A stretch of DNA of 64,000 nt from Salinispora tropica CNB-440. GTDB lineage: Bacteria > Actinomycetota > Actinomycetes > Mycobacteriales > Micromonosporaceae. Below, in pieces: positions 42,040-50,512 of this stretch. Below the pieces are notes generated by a model that saw only the letters and a list, made by a program, of their open reading frames with translations, was not told the DNA's origin and did not search any database. Position 1 is the stretch's first letter. Each line of letters opens with the position of its first letter. A program made the translations under genes and the position numbers. The stretch is from the NCBI RefSeq assembly GCF_000016425.1, contig NC_009380.1, positions 4,902,144 through 4,966,143 on the forward strand, given 5' to 3'.

Positions 42040-42648
42040 GTGAACCAGCCCCGCCCCAAGATCAAGCGCTCCCGCGCCCTCGGCATCCCCCTGACCCCGA
42101 AGTGCGTGCGCTACTTCGAGCGCCGCCCCTTCCCGCCCGGTCAGCACGGCCGATCCCGCAAGAGCACCAGCGACTACAAGATCCGGCTCCTGGAAAAGCA
42201 GCGACTCAAGGCGCAGTACCACGTCAACGAAGGACAATTACGGCGTGCGTTCACCCGCGTCGCCCGACTCGAGAGCAAGACCGGCGAGGCCCTCATCGTC
42301 GACCTGGAGACCAGGTTGGACGCACTGGTGCTGCGATCCGGGCTGGCGCGGACGATCTACCAGGCGCGGCAGACAGTCACTCACCGACACATCACTGTTA
42401 ACGGACGCCGGGTCGACCGTCCTTCGGCACGACTGCGCCCCGGTGATGTCATTGCCGTCGCCACCGGCAGCCGTACCAAGGCGCCCTTCCTTGTCGCGGC
42501 GGCCGGGGCGCACGCAGCGGAACGCTCTGCGCCCTACCTGGCGGTCAACCTCGCCGACCTGACCGTACGACTGATCCGGCTACCGCTGCGCTCCGAGGTG
42601 CCGGTGACCTGCCAGGAACAACTCGTCGTCGAGTACTACTCACGCTGA
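42040..42648 (+). CDS. rpsD: 30S ribosomal protein S4, stand-alone copy under an iron box
   Basis: This 202-residue S4 protein nucleates 30S assembly by binding 16S rRNA. Typical segments are SRALGIPLTPKCVRYFERRP, PPGQHGR, an S4 RNA-binding domain (LDALVLRSGLARTIYQARQT, VTHRHITVNGRRVDRPS) and a VEYYSR end. It has a single Cys near the N-terminus and lacks the four-Cys zinc knuckle of C+ S4 proteins. It resembles the Streptomyces-type stand-alone S4 rather than the mycobacterial copy in the rpoA operon. GTG start with GAGAGG upstream. The iron box suggests expression under iron starvation, probably as a second S4; whether another copy exists is not visible here. Confidence 0.9.
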   Translation: MNQPRPKIKRSRALGIPLTPKCVRYFERRPFPPGQHGRSRKSTSDYKIRLLEKQRLKAQYHVNEGQLRRAFTRVARLESKTGEALIVDLETRLDALVLRSGLARTIYQARQTVTHRHITVNGRRVDRPSARLRPGDVIAVATGSRTKAPFLVAAAGAHAAERSAPYLAVNLADLTVRLIRLPLRSEVPVTCQEQLVVEYYSR

Positions 42649-42714
42649 GCGGTTTCCGTACCGGTGCGTCGCTTCGGACGTCGACCGGTCGTCAGCCGCC
42701 ACGGATCGGAAGAC

Positions 42715-43208
42715 CTATGGGCATTTAAGCGGCTTTGTCTTCGCTTTCACACCACCAGTCAGGATGATATTGCTCCACATTGTCGTGAAGTCACCACAGT
42801 CGGTTGTCCATGATGCGCTACCTGCCGGGATGTCTCCGACTTCTACAAGCTCATCGGTCGACTCGCCCCCGTCCCCTCCGCGCCCGTGCTGTATACCCAC
42901 GTTGCCTCCAGCAAGCGTGCTGAACTGATGGACGTCTCCAGTTTGAACGGCCCCGACCCAACGATGCGCGAGCAGCACGCTGAAGGCGACCGCGGTCAGG
43001 GCAACCCCCAAGGACACCAGAGCGACCGCGTGGTGACGCCGCAGTCGTCCCGGGGGTAACTGGCTGGCGCGCTGACGTCATGCGGGAAGACCCCGGCGCG
43101 GCGAGCGTTGACCGATCGCCCGTCGCCGTCGCGAACCGGCGGCAGCGAGGGTGCGCTGCCAGCAGGCTCGTGCGCAGGAGTAGCGCCGGACTTGGGCGGG
43201 TCAGTCAT
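42715..43208 (-). pseudogene. Probable frameshifted small membrane protein
   Basis: The ATG at 43208 (GGAG upstream) opens a Pro/Ala-rich reading frame (MTDPPKSGATPAHEPAGSAP...GVFPHDV) that ends at 42996. A different frame, open from ~43077 with no start before 43017, reads RQLPPGRLRRHHAVALVSLG. It continues with a membrane helix (VALTAVAFSVLLAHRW) and an external part with two Cys ending KTKPLKCP (stop at 42715). Together they look like one N-terminal Pro-rich/single-helix/secreted-domain protein broken by a frameshift around 43050-43080. A sequencing error or two small genes are alternatives. Confidence 0.4.
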
Positions 43209-43430
43209 GGGCTCCGATCCCGGGTGTTGGGTGATCACCGGTGGGTGATGCGAGATCGATTGTGGGCCGAAGGTGCGATCCGGTCAATCCACTCCAGTTC
43301 GATGTCATAGGGCATAACGCACTGCCTACAGGTCACCGCTCTCGACGGCCCGGCCGATCGCGGAACCACGGGCCCTCACCAACGCCGACAGACCCATCGG
43401 ATTTTGGGCGCTGATATCCGACAGTCGACG

Positions 43431-43457
43431 GACTTCCTGTCAGGATGACAGGAAGTC
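43431..43457 (+). promoter_or_regulatory. Perfect 12-bp palindrome at the Nudix start
   Basis: GACTTCCTGTCA (43431-43442), a 3-nt spacer and its exact complement (43446-43457) end 1 nt before the ATG at 43459 and include the AGGAA ribosome binding site. It may be an operator or a translation-controlling hairpin. Apart from this, 43209-43430 shows no gene. Confidence 0.7.
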
Positions 43458-43458
43458 T

Positions 43459-44199
43459 ATGGTTCGATCCATGGCTGACGATCGATGGGTACCGCCAACC
43501 GTCCTTCTCGCGGTTGACCTTGTCATCCTCACCCTGCGGAATGCGTGCCTGCAGGTGCTGTTGGTCGAACGCGGCATCGATCCCTACCAGGGCATGTTTG
43601 CCCTTCCCGGTGGCTTCCTCAACCACGAGCGAGAAGATCTCGTGACGGCCGCACACCGCGAGCTGGCTGAGGAGGCCGGTCTGGGGCCGGATCAGCTGCA
43701 CCTCGAACAGCTCGCCGTCTACGGTGCGCCGGATCGCGATCCCCGAGGACGGGTGGTCTCCGCGGCATACCTGGCTATCGCTCCTCGGCTACCCGAACCT
43801 ATCGCCGGCACCGACGCGGTCCAGGCGTGCTGGACCCCGGTGGCGCAGGCGTTGTCCGGCGCACCACGGCTCGCATTCGATCACGAGCAGATCCTGGCCG
43901 ACGGGGTTGACCGGGCGCGGGAAAAGCTGGAGCGGACGGCGCTCGCCACCGCTTTCTGCGGTCCGACCTTCACGATCGCCGAACTTCAGGACGTCTACGA
44001 AATCGTGTGGGGCGTACCGCTAGATCCGCGCAATTTCTACCGAAAAGTCCAGAGTGCAGATGGCTTCATCGTCCCCGCTGACGCGAGTCGCAAGACCGAC
44101 GGGGGCCGCCCCGCACGGCTGTTCCGCCCCGGGCCCCGCACCACTCTTCACCCCCCGATGCCCCGCCCCCACAGCAGGGCAGACAAGGAGAAGGCGTGA
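43459..44199 (+). CDS. Nudix hydrolase-type protein with C-terminal winged helix (NrtR-like)
   Basis: This is a 246-residue protein. The Nudix domain (residues ~10-140) contains GGFLNHEREDLVTAAHREL followed by AEEAGL, close to the Nudix box GX5EX7REUXEEXGU. The first Glu is His-Glu shifted, so catalysis may be altered, as in NrtR repressors that bind ADP-ribose. A C-terminal winged-helix-like part follows (FTIAELQDVYEIVWGVPLDP, RNFYRKV), then a Pro-rich tail. The ATG follows a palindrome that could be its own operator. It overlaps the nucleosidase gene by 4 nt and probably regulates or licenses it. Confidence 0.85.
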   Translation: MVRSMADDRWVPPTVLLAVDLVILTLRNACLQVLLVERGIDPYQGMFALPGGFLNHEREDLVTAAHRELAEEAGLGPDQLHLEQLAVYGAPDRDPRGRVVSAAYLAIAPRLPEPIAGTDAVQACWTPVAQALSGAPRLAFDHEQILADGVDRAREKLERTALATAFCGPTFTIAELQDVYEIVWGVPLDPRNFYRKVQSADGFIVPADASRKTDGGRPARLFRPGPRTTLHPPMPRPHSRADKEKA

Positions 44200-45356
44200 A
44201 CACGAACAGCGGTTTCGTCGTGATCCTCACGGCGCTGAACCTCGAGTACGAAGCGGTCCGCGACCAACTGGCCGACCTTCGGGTACGCCCCCACCCGGCC
44301 GGAACCCGCTTCGAAGTAGGCAAGCTCGGCCAGAGCGGCTGCCGGGTCGCGCTGGGACTGGCTGGCAAGGGCAACCATCCGGCCGCAGTAATCGCGGAAC
44401 GAGCGATCGCACAGTTCTCACCGACCGCGATGCTGTTCGTGGGAATCGCTGGCGGGTTGTGGCCCACCATCCGGCTCGGTGATGTCGTCGTCGCCAGCAA
44501 GGTCTACGCCTACCACGGTGGCACCAGCGAGGACGACGGTCTGAAGGCACGACCGAAGTCGTGGGAGATACCCCACGAGGCTGATCAGATCGCCCACCAC
44601 CTCGATCGTTCTGGCACGTGGCATCGGAACCTTCCCACCGCCACGGCACCCCGCGTCCACTTCGGTCCGATCGCCGCGGGAGAAGTCGTACAGGACTCGG
44701 GCATCTCCGACCAGGCCCGCTGGATTCGTCAGCACTACCACGACGCCATGGCGATCGAGATGGAAGGCGCAGGCGCGGCTCAGGCGGGCCATCTCAACAG
44801 GGCTCTGCCCGTGGTGGTCGTACGCGGCATCAGTGACCACGCCGACGGCAGCAAGGCAGCCATGGACGGACAGAACTGGCAACCGAAGGCCGCACGGCAC
44901 GCTGCCGCGTTCGCTACCGCACTCGCAGAAGAACTGATCACTCAGTCCCCCCACAGCCGGGGCGACACCGACCGGGACGGGAGCCGCACGATGCAGATGA
45001 CCAACTCCAACCTCGCCACCGGAAACGCGCAGGTCGGGTTCCAGGCCGGGCAGATCAACGGCAACATCACCGTCGGGGCCACCCCCGCCCAGTCGACCGA
45101 CGACGTTGCGGCCAGCATTGCGGAGCTGCGAACCCGACTCAAGCAGGCCCACCTCGACGGGCAACTGGACGAAGAAACCTACGTCGCCGCCGAGTCGGAG
45201 TTGGAAGCAGCGGCGGAGTGTGTCGCGGCGGGCATACCGGAGAAGAAGAGTGGCCTGGTGGTCGCGCTCAAGCGATTGCGCGGTCTGGTGGCCGATGTGT
45301 CGGAGCTGGCGGCGCGGCTAGCGGCCATCATCGCCGTGGTGCGGAGTATGTCATGA
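44196..45356 (+). CDS. PNP/MTAN-family nucleosidase with C-terminal RHIM/BASS-like motif
   Basis: This is a 386-residue protein. Residues ~1-250 form a purine-nucleoside-phosphorylase/MTA-SAH-nucleosidase fold (FVGIAGGLWPTIRLGDVVVA, nucleoside-binding MAIEMEGAG, catalytic-Asp region VRGISDHADGSK). The unusual tail carries GNAQVGFQAGQINGNITV (residues 276-293) and a helical segment of ~90 residues. The motif recurs at the start of the next protein. PNP-fold effectors are known to cleave nucleosides or ATP in phage defence. GTG start overlaps the Nudix stop (GTGA); its stop overlaps the next start (ATGA). Confidence 0.85.
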   Translation: MNTNSGFVVILTALNLEYEAVRDQLADLRVRPHPAGTRFEVGKLGQSGCRVALGLAGKGNHPAAVIAERAIAQFSPTAMLFVGIAGGLWPTIRLGDVVVASKVYAYHGGTSEDDGLKARPKSWEIPHEADQIAHHLDRSGTWHRNLPTATAPRVHFGPIAAGEVVQDSGISDQARWIRQHYHDAMAIEMEGAGAAQAGHLNRALPVVVVRGISDHADGSKAAMDGQNWQPKAARHAAAFATALAEELITQSPHSRGDTDRDGSRTMQMTNSNLATGNAQVGFQAGQINGNITVGATPAQSTDDVAASIAELRTRLKQAHLDGQLDEETYVAAESELEAAAECVAAGIPEKKSGLVVALKRLRGLVADVSELAARLAAIIAVVRSMS

Positions 45357-47410
45357 CGACCTCGACCACGACCAACGTCGCCCAGGGAGACGCGCACGTC
45401 GGTTTCCAGGCAGGGGTGGTCCACGGTGACATCAACTTCTACCGGATACCACCAAACCCGACCCCGCAGGAGCAGTTCACCTACGCACTGAAGTATCTCA
45501 ACGCGCGAGTTCGTGATCAAGCGAGCGAGCTGATCGAAAAGGCGGTGGCCGGAGGGTACGCGACCACCAACGTCCAGTTCTACCGACTCATCGCCCTGCT
45601 GAGCGGACGTACTCTGCGTCAACTCGCCCCCGAGGAGCTGGATCGCCTCACCGCGATCTACGCCAGCCTGCCCCACCTCGATGATCGCGACGAGTGGGCA
45701 GCGGGGTTGCGGGTCATCATCCGCCTACTCAAGCCGGTCCGGGCCAACGAGACGGAGCTCGTGGTCAAGGAGATCGACGCGCTGAACCAGCGTCAACGCG
45801 AAGCGATCTACGGCCACCTTGAGGCGCTGCTCGAGGGTGCGATACAGGATGAGATGTGGCAGAAGGCTGTCGCCCTCGCAGAGTCAGGACGCACCGCGGA
45901 TAGCCGACTAGAGCGAATCTGGACGTTCTTCCACCCCACACCCGCGCAGCCGCGGACGCTGCCGGTACGACCTGCCGAGATCGCACTGCGTGACCGGGTC
46001 CGCGTTGGCGTCGGTGCCACCGTGTTCAGCCTTGCCGCGGCGCAGCTCATCATGCTGGTAGCAGCGCACGGCGCACTTGACTCCATCCTCGCTCTTCTCG
46101 CCGGCCTGGTCGGTCTGGCCGGCATCTGCGTCGGCGGAGCGGACCGGCACTACCGCGGAACACGGTTGCGCGCGAAGGAAGCGCAGATCCGCCCACCTCG
46201 GCAGTGGCGACGAGAAGCGCCACCGGGAGGCTTCGCTCGTAAAATGGACCGGCTCTTCGACCGCTACTTCGGTCGGTATGTTCCCGAGGGAACCGATCGG
46301 GCCTACTGGCTGGCCCAGACGGCGGGGATCCGCCGGAACCTCCGCGACGAGGTGGTCGAGATCTACCGGGAAACACACGTTGGGGCGGATCGACTCGCGT
46401 GGCTGGTCCGATACCTGGTGAGCGATGTCCGAAGGCAGTGGGAGCGGGACACCCTGACGGCCTACCGTCAGCGGCTACGACCCTCCGTCCGGAGCCGGTT
46501 CCTCTACTTTGGCGGCCTCGTCCTCGTCGCCGGAGGCACCCTCTGGATGTTTCCTGCCGTCGTAGCCGCTTCTCCCCTGCCCGGCATCGGTTGGCTCCTC
46601 CTAGCGGCGGCTGCCGCGACGCCCGCCGCGCGTGCGTCGTTCCAGATCGTCGCCGAACGCCGCCGGGTGGTTGACGAGCAGGCCGAACGGCTCGCCAAGG
46701 AGGCAGCCCGCTGGGCCGCGTACGCCCGGTGGTGCCACAAGTTGTCCAACAAACCGTCGGACGTCCAGATGGCCGCCTGGCTGGAGTGCGACCGCAAGGT
46801 TCTCGTCGACCAGGCGCTACAGCAGTACCGGCTGCGCCCCAGCCAGGTGATCGCCCACGCCTTCATCGAGGCGCCAGCACCCTCCTGCAAGAAGGCACGC
46901 TATCCGCAGGGGCCGTGGCGGTACTCCCGGTACCGTCTGTTGCTGTTCCTGCTCACCGACGACGGCGTCCGGCAGGTCGACGTCGATCTCGACCTCGAGA
47001 CCGCCACCAGCCGCATCACTCAACGACTCAACTACCGCTTTGACGCCGTAGCCGCTGTCCGGGTAGACGGCATCGCCACTCAGCAGCAGACTTTCGAGCT
47101 GACCCTCGTCAACGGCGAACCTATCACCGTGCGGGTGAACGACGCTGACATCGAGACACTCCAGCCTGATGAAGACGCCACCACGATCGCTGAAGTGTCA
47201 CTCGACGCCACTGGCCTCAGTCACACACTGCACGTACTCGAAGGCGTGGCCGCAGAGGGCAAGGAATGGATCAAACACCGACGCCGCAGCGCCGACGAGA
47301 GACTCCACAACCACGATCCGGAACGAACCCAGCCGAAAGTTGACGACGCCCGGTCCGCCGTCCACGGCAACCACCGGAGCATCGAAAGTCGAGCGCAAGG
47401 CCCGACGTGA
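45353..47410 (+). CDS. Multi-TM protein with N-terminal RHIM/BASS-like motif
   Basis: A 685-residue protein of no recognised family. The ATG at 45353 lies in the ATGA overlap with the nucleosidase gene; the longer frame to 45218 is antisense-like. Residues 12-29, GDAHVGFQAGVVHGDINF, match the nucleosidase motif at 10 of 18 positions. A helical soluble region (~40-205) follows, then a membrane pair (~216-262), a basic helical region, a second membrane pair (~382-430) and a C-terminal beta-rich domain (YRLLLFLLTDDGVRQVDVDL, FELTLVNGEPITVRV). It could be a membrane effector or sensor that recruits the nucleosidase through the shared motif (inference). Confidence 0.8.
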   Translation: MTTSTTTNVAQGDAHVGFQAGVVHGDINFYRIPPNPTPQEQFTYALKYLNARVRDQASELIEKAVAGGYATTNVQFYRLIALLSGRTLRQLAPEELDRLTAIYASLPHLDDRDEWAAGLRVIIRLLKPVRANETELVVKEIDALNQRQREAIYGHLEALLEGAIQDEMWQKAVALAESGRTADSRLERIWTFFHPTPAQPRTLPVRPAEIALRDRVRVGVGATVFSLAAAQLIMLVAAHGALDSILALLAGLVGLAGICVGGADRHYRGTRLRAKEAQIRPPRQWRREAPPGGFARKMDRLFDRYFGRYVPEGTDRAYWLAQTAGIRRNLRDEVVEIYRETHVGADRLAWLVRYLVSDVRRQWERDTLTAYRQRLRPSVRSRFLYFGGLVLVAGGTLWMFPAVVAASPLPGIGWLLLAAAAATPAARASFQIVAERRRVVDEQAERLAKEAARWAAYARWCHKLSNKPSDVQMAAWLECDRKVLVDQALQQYRLRPSQVIAHAFIEAPAPSCKKARYPQGPWRYSRYRLLLFLLTDDGVRQVDVDLDLETATSRITQRLNYRFDAVAAVRVDGIATQQQTFELTLVNGEPITVRVNDADIETLQPDEDATTIAEVSLDATGLSHTLHVLEGVAAEGKEWIKHRRRSADERLHNHDPERTQPKVDDARSAVHGNHRSIESRAQGPT

Positions 47411-47609
47411 GCCTCCAGGCGGCAGCCTTGTCGGGTACCCACACAGCGGCCTTCGGCGACTGGTACGGGCCATTGCGCGGCACTTAGCGTGGCGTCAATC
47501 CGGGCCTGACTCGAGGAGCCTGACCAACTCGAAAGAAGTACCCGATGGCCACCAGCGAATCCCGCAACGGTCCCGTACGAATCATGCTGGTGCCGCCGGC
47601 GAGCTGACT

Positions 47610-47822
47610 GTGCTGGCGGCGCCCCTCCTCGACCGGCTCGCCCTGTCTCTCGGGTTTCCCAGCCTGGTGCTGCTACTCGGGCTGTGCCTTCCGCCGCTTG
47701 CCCGGTGGGCGCTGGGCTGGGACACGGCGTTGCCAGTGAAACCGGTGTTTCAGCTCCTCGGGGCGATCGACAAGCCGTGGGAGATGGCCGTGAACCTGGC
47801 CACTGGCTGGTTCTCAGGATGA
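47610..47822 (+). CDS. Small membrane protein, 70 aa
   Basis: The GTG at 47610 starts LAAPLLDRLALSLGFPSLVL, then LLLGLCLPPLARWALGW, and a second amphipathic part (PVFQLLGAIDKPWEMAVNLA). One or two membrane segments are likely. The site upstream is weak (GGCGAG). An ATG frame at 47545 (MATSESRNGPVRIMLVPPAS) ends just before and might be its lost N-terminus after a frameshift. It follows the multi-TM gene by 200 nt and overlaps the next mini-gene by 4 nt, so it may belong to the same system. Confidence 0.5.
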   Translation: MLAAPLLDRLALSLGFPSLVLLLGLCLPPLARWALGWDTALPVKPVFQLLGAIDKPWEMAVNLATGWFSG

Positions 47823-47938
47823 CGATCGTCTTCGCGGCGATGAGTGAGCTGCTGCGGGTGGCGCTGAGCGACACCGAACTGTGGGTGACGAAGCACGACC
47901 AGTCACGACGAGTCGCGCGTGGCGACGTATCGGCGTGA
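47819..47938 (+). CDS. Mini-protein, 39 aa, translationally coupled
   Basis: The ATG lies in the ATGA overlap with the small membrane protein. The product reads MTIVFAAMSELLRVALSDTE followed by LWVTKHDQSRRVARGDVSA, a short hydrophobic start and a basic end. Its tight coupling is the main support; no family is recognised. It could be a membrane-associated toxin- or regulator-type peptide, but that is speculation. Confidence 0.4.
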   Translation: MTIVFAAMSELLRVALSDTELWVTKHDQSRRVARGDVSA

Positions 47939-48009
47939 CGTTCGCCATCAGGTCGGCCCAGAGCGAACGCAGCCCAACCAAGCGACACGGTCCGGCTAGT
48001 GTCGATCTC

Positions 48010-48780
48010 ATGGGCGGAGGCCGGGAAGTCACGTATGACATCGACGGATTGACGATGGTCGGTTACATGTCGCGGCCGGCGGGCGGTGGGCCGTGGCCGG
48101 CCGTGCTTCTTGGACATGACGGCGTCGGTCTCGATGACTATCAACGCGGCCGAGCCGACGACCTCGCCGAACACGGCTATCTGACCTTCGCGATGGACTA
48201 CCACGGCGGCCGGACCTTCTTCGGCGAGCCGCAAGCGATGCTGGATCGACTCCTGCCGCTGATGGCCGACCCCGCCCGCATGTTGACCATCGGTCAGGCC
48301 GCGCTCGACGTGCTACTCGCCGAACCCGGCGCCGATCACCACCAAATCGCTACGCTCGGTTACGGGGGTGGCGGTCGAATCGTACTGGAACTCGCCAGGA
48401 CGGGAGTGCCCTTCAAAGCGCTCGCCGTAATCCACCCCGGTCTGCCAACTCCGCGCGCCGAGGACTGGACGAATGCCTGTGGAACCTTCCTGCTCTGTAC
48501 CGGTTCCGAAGATCCAATCTGTACTCCCGCTCACATCTCAACGTTCAGCAACGCACTCCAGGAAGCTGGCGTCGATTGGCGGGCACATATTTACGGCGGA
48601 GCCAAACATGCCTTCTGGGCCGCTCCGACTCGGCCTGACGGGACACCTACCGGCGGCGCTGACCACCTCAGCCCCACTGTGCCCGGTGTGGGCTACCACG
48701 CCGCCCACTCCGCGCGGGCGTGGCGGGCGGTTCTCGACTTGTTCGGCGAACGCATCGGGTTGCCGTCGCCCGCCTGCTAG
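48010..48780 (+). CDS. Dienelactone hydrolase-like alpha/beta protein lacking the usual nucleophile
   Basis: A 256-residue alpha/beta-hydrolase has DLH-family features: AVLLGHDGVGLDDYQRGRAD, YLTFAMDYHGGR, acid residue in TGSEDPICTP and His in YGGAKHAFW. The nucleophile elbow reads LGYGGGGRIV where family enzymes have GYCxGG or GYSxGG, so the catalytic Cys/Ser is replaced by Gly. It is probably inactive as a hydrolase or works by another mechanism. The ATG at 48010 follows a TAGTGT -10 by 7 nt (leaderless). It is not obviously linked to neighbouring genes. Confidence 0.85.
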   Translation: MGGGREVTYDIDGLTMVGYMSRPAGGGPWPAVLLGHDGVGLDDYQRGRADDLAEHGYLTFAMDYHGGRTFFGEPQAMLDRLLPLMADPARMLTIGQAALDVLLAEPGADHHQIATLGYGGGGRIVLELARTGVPFKALAVIHPGLPTPRAEDWTNACGTFLLCTGSEDPICTPAHISTFSNALQEAGVDWRAHIYGGAKHAFWAAPTRPDGTPTGGADHLSPTVPGVGYHAAHSARAWRAVLDLFGERIGLPSPAC

Positions 48781-48882
48781 GCCGTGAGCTTGTCCGAGCA
48801 CGCCCAGTAACCCGGATGAACAGGCGATTCCTGCACCGTCCAGACAGTCACCTTCCGCGCATGAGTCGTTGCTCGGAATGAC

Positions 48883-50283
48883 TCAGTGATGGAACCCGGG
48901 TCGCTCACCCAAAGCCTCGATAGGAGCAGTTAGGGATTCGAGAAATCCTACCTCTGCATGGAGATCGGCGACTAACGCCCCGGCGAGGTCGCGGCTGAGA
49001 CCGCCGCGGACCACGATCCGCTGAACGGTGAGGTGAGTTAGGTCGTCGGGCATCGGGTACGTGGGGACCTGCCACCCTTTCATACGCAATCGATCGGACA
49101 GATGATACTGGTTCCAGTTATAGGAACGCCCCTTTCGAAGATGCCACGTCAGCACCGGAAGGTCACTGCCGTCACTCCACAGCTCGAACTGCGGCATTTT
49201 GGCGATCTCCCGGGACAGGTACTGTGCCACGTCTTGTGTGGCCTGATGCACCCGCTGATAGCCGTCCCGGCCGAGGCGCAGGAACAAGTAGTACTGCAGT
49301 AACACCTGAGCCCCCGGTCGGGTGAAACTCAACCCGACAGTCGGCGTCTCGCCACCCAGGTAGGCCACCCGGAACCGCAGGTCCTCGGGCAGCGCCGCCT
49401 GATCCCGCCAAACAATCCATCCCAGACCCGGGTAGACCAGCCCGTACTTGTGGCTCGAAACATTAATCGACGCGACCCTACTGATGCGAAAGTCCCAAGT
49501 GATGTGGGGTTGAATGAAGGGCGCCACGAATGCGCCGGTAGCTCCGTCGACATGGATAGGGATATCCAGACCTTTCGAAGCCTGGATCTCGTCCAGCGCC
49601 GCCGCGATCCGCTCCACCGGCTCATACATTCCGGTGTATGTCACGCCAAACACCGCCACGACGCCGATCGTGTTCTCGTCCACGTACGACCGAAGATCGT
49701 GACCGTCGAGCACCTTGCGCTCCTCGGAGATCGACACGATTCGCGCTTCCACGTCCCAGTAGCTACAGAACTTCTTCCAACACACCTGCACTGCGCTCGA
49801 CATCACCAGATTGGGACGTTCGCTCGACTTTCCGACACTACGACGCGCATGCTGCCAGCGACGCTTGAGCGCCAACCCTCCCAGCATGCACGCCTCAGAC
49901 GAACCGATCGTGGACGCGCCGATGGTATTCCGGGGTTCCGGCGCATGCCAGAGATCCGCCAGGATGATCCGACACCGTTCCTCTATTGCGTCCGTAGCCT
50001 TGTATTCGTCTTTGTCGATCAAATTCTTGTCGAAGGTGTCGGCGTACAGCTTTTCGGCGTGACTGTCCATCCAGGTGCCGACAAAAGTCGCTAGGTTCAG
50101 CCGCGCGTTGCCGTCGAGCGCCACCTCGTCGTGCACGATCTGGTATGCGGTTTCCGGCAGTGACTCACAGTCTGGAATCGAGAATCGAGCAAGCTCGGTC
50201 GACTCACCCGGACGCGCGAACAGCGGATTCACTTCGACCACGTCCGCCTCGGCAGAATCCACAGGTCGCCGCGTGTTCGACAT
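48883..50283 (-). CDS. gadB: Glutamate decarboxylase (PLP-dependent)
   Basis: A 466-residue decarboxylase converts glutamate to GABA, consuming a proton. It shows group-II features: N-terminal NLATFVGTWMD, GSSEACMLGGLALKRRW, HVDGATGAFVAPFI and the PLP-lysine segment SSHKYGLVYPGLGW (Lys about residue 279). It is the length of GadB enzymes. The ATG at 50283 is chosen for TAGGAG 6 nt upstream over a longer frame. It diverges from an amino acid/GABA antiporter gene, forming the classic GadB-GadC acid-resistance pair. Confidence 0.92.
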   Translation of the reverse strand: MSNTRRPVDSAEADVVEVNPLFARPGESTELARFSIPDCESLPETAYQIVHDEVALDGNARLNLATFVGTWMDSHAEKLYADTFDKNLIDKDEYKATDAIEERCRIILADLWHAPEPRNTIGASTIGSSEACMLGGLALKRRWQHARRSVGKSSERPNLVMSSAVQVCWKKFCSYWDVEARIVSISEERKVLDGHDLRSYVDENTIGVVAVFGVTYTGMYEPVERIAAALDEIQASKGLDIPIHVDGATGAFVAPFIQPHITWDFRISRVASINVSSHKYGLVYPGLGWIVWRDQAALPEDLRFRVAYLGGETPTVGLSFTRPGAQVLLQYYLFLRLGRDGYQRVHQATQDVAQYLSREIAKMPQFELWSDGSDLPVLTWHLRKGRSYNWNQYHLSDRLRMKGWQVPTYPMPDDLTHLTVQRIVVRGGLSRDLAGALVADLHAEVGFLESLTAPIEALGERPGFHH

Positions 50284-50512
50284 TTGCGCTCCTAAAGTTG
50301 GATGCCAGCGACCCGGTATCCGACGCGAACGAGATACGGTCACCCTCGGAAGCAACAGACTCTTCCGGCACACCCTACGCCGCTGACACCTCACGGCACC
50401 GGCAATCGCCACGCCTCCCGCATGGTTCAGCTTTGGTCGAAACCGGGGCGGCGATGTGCCGGTACAACGTAGGGTGAGCCCGACGGAGCATGCTTGCCGC
50501 CGGGGGGGCGTG

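Noticed and set aside
45218..45352. Longer start for the multi-TM protein at 45218
   Set aside because: It would overlap the nucleosidase by 139 nt; the ATG at 45353 sits in an ATGA overlap and directly precedes the shared motif.
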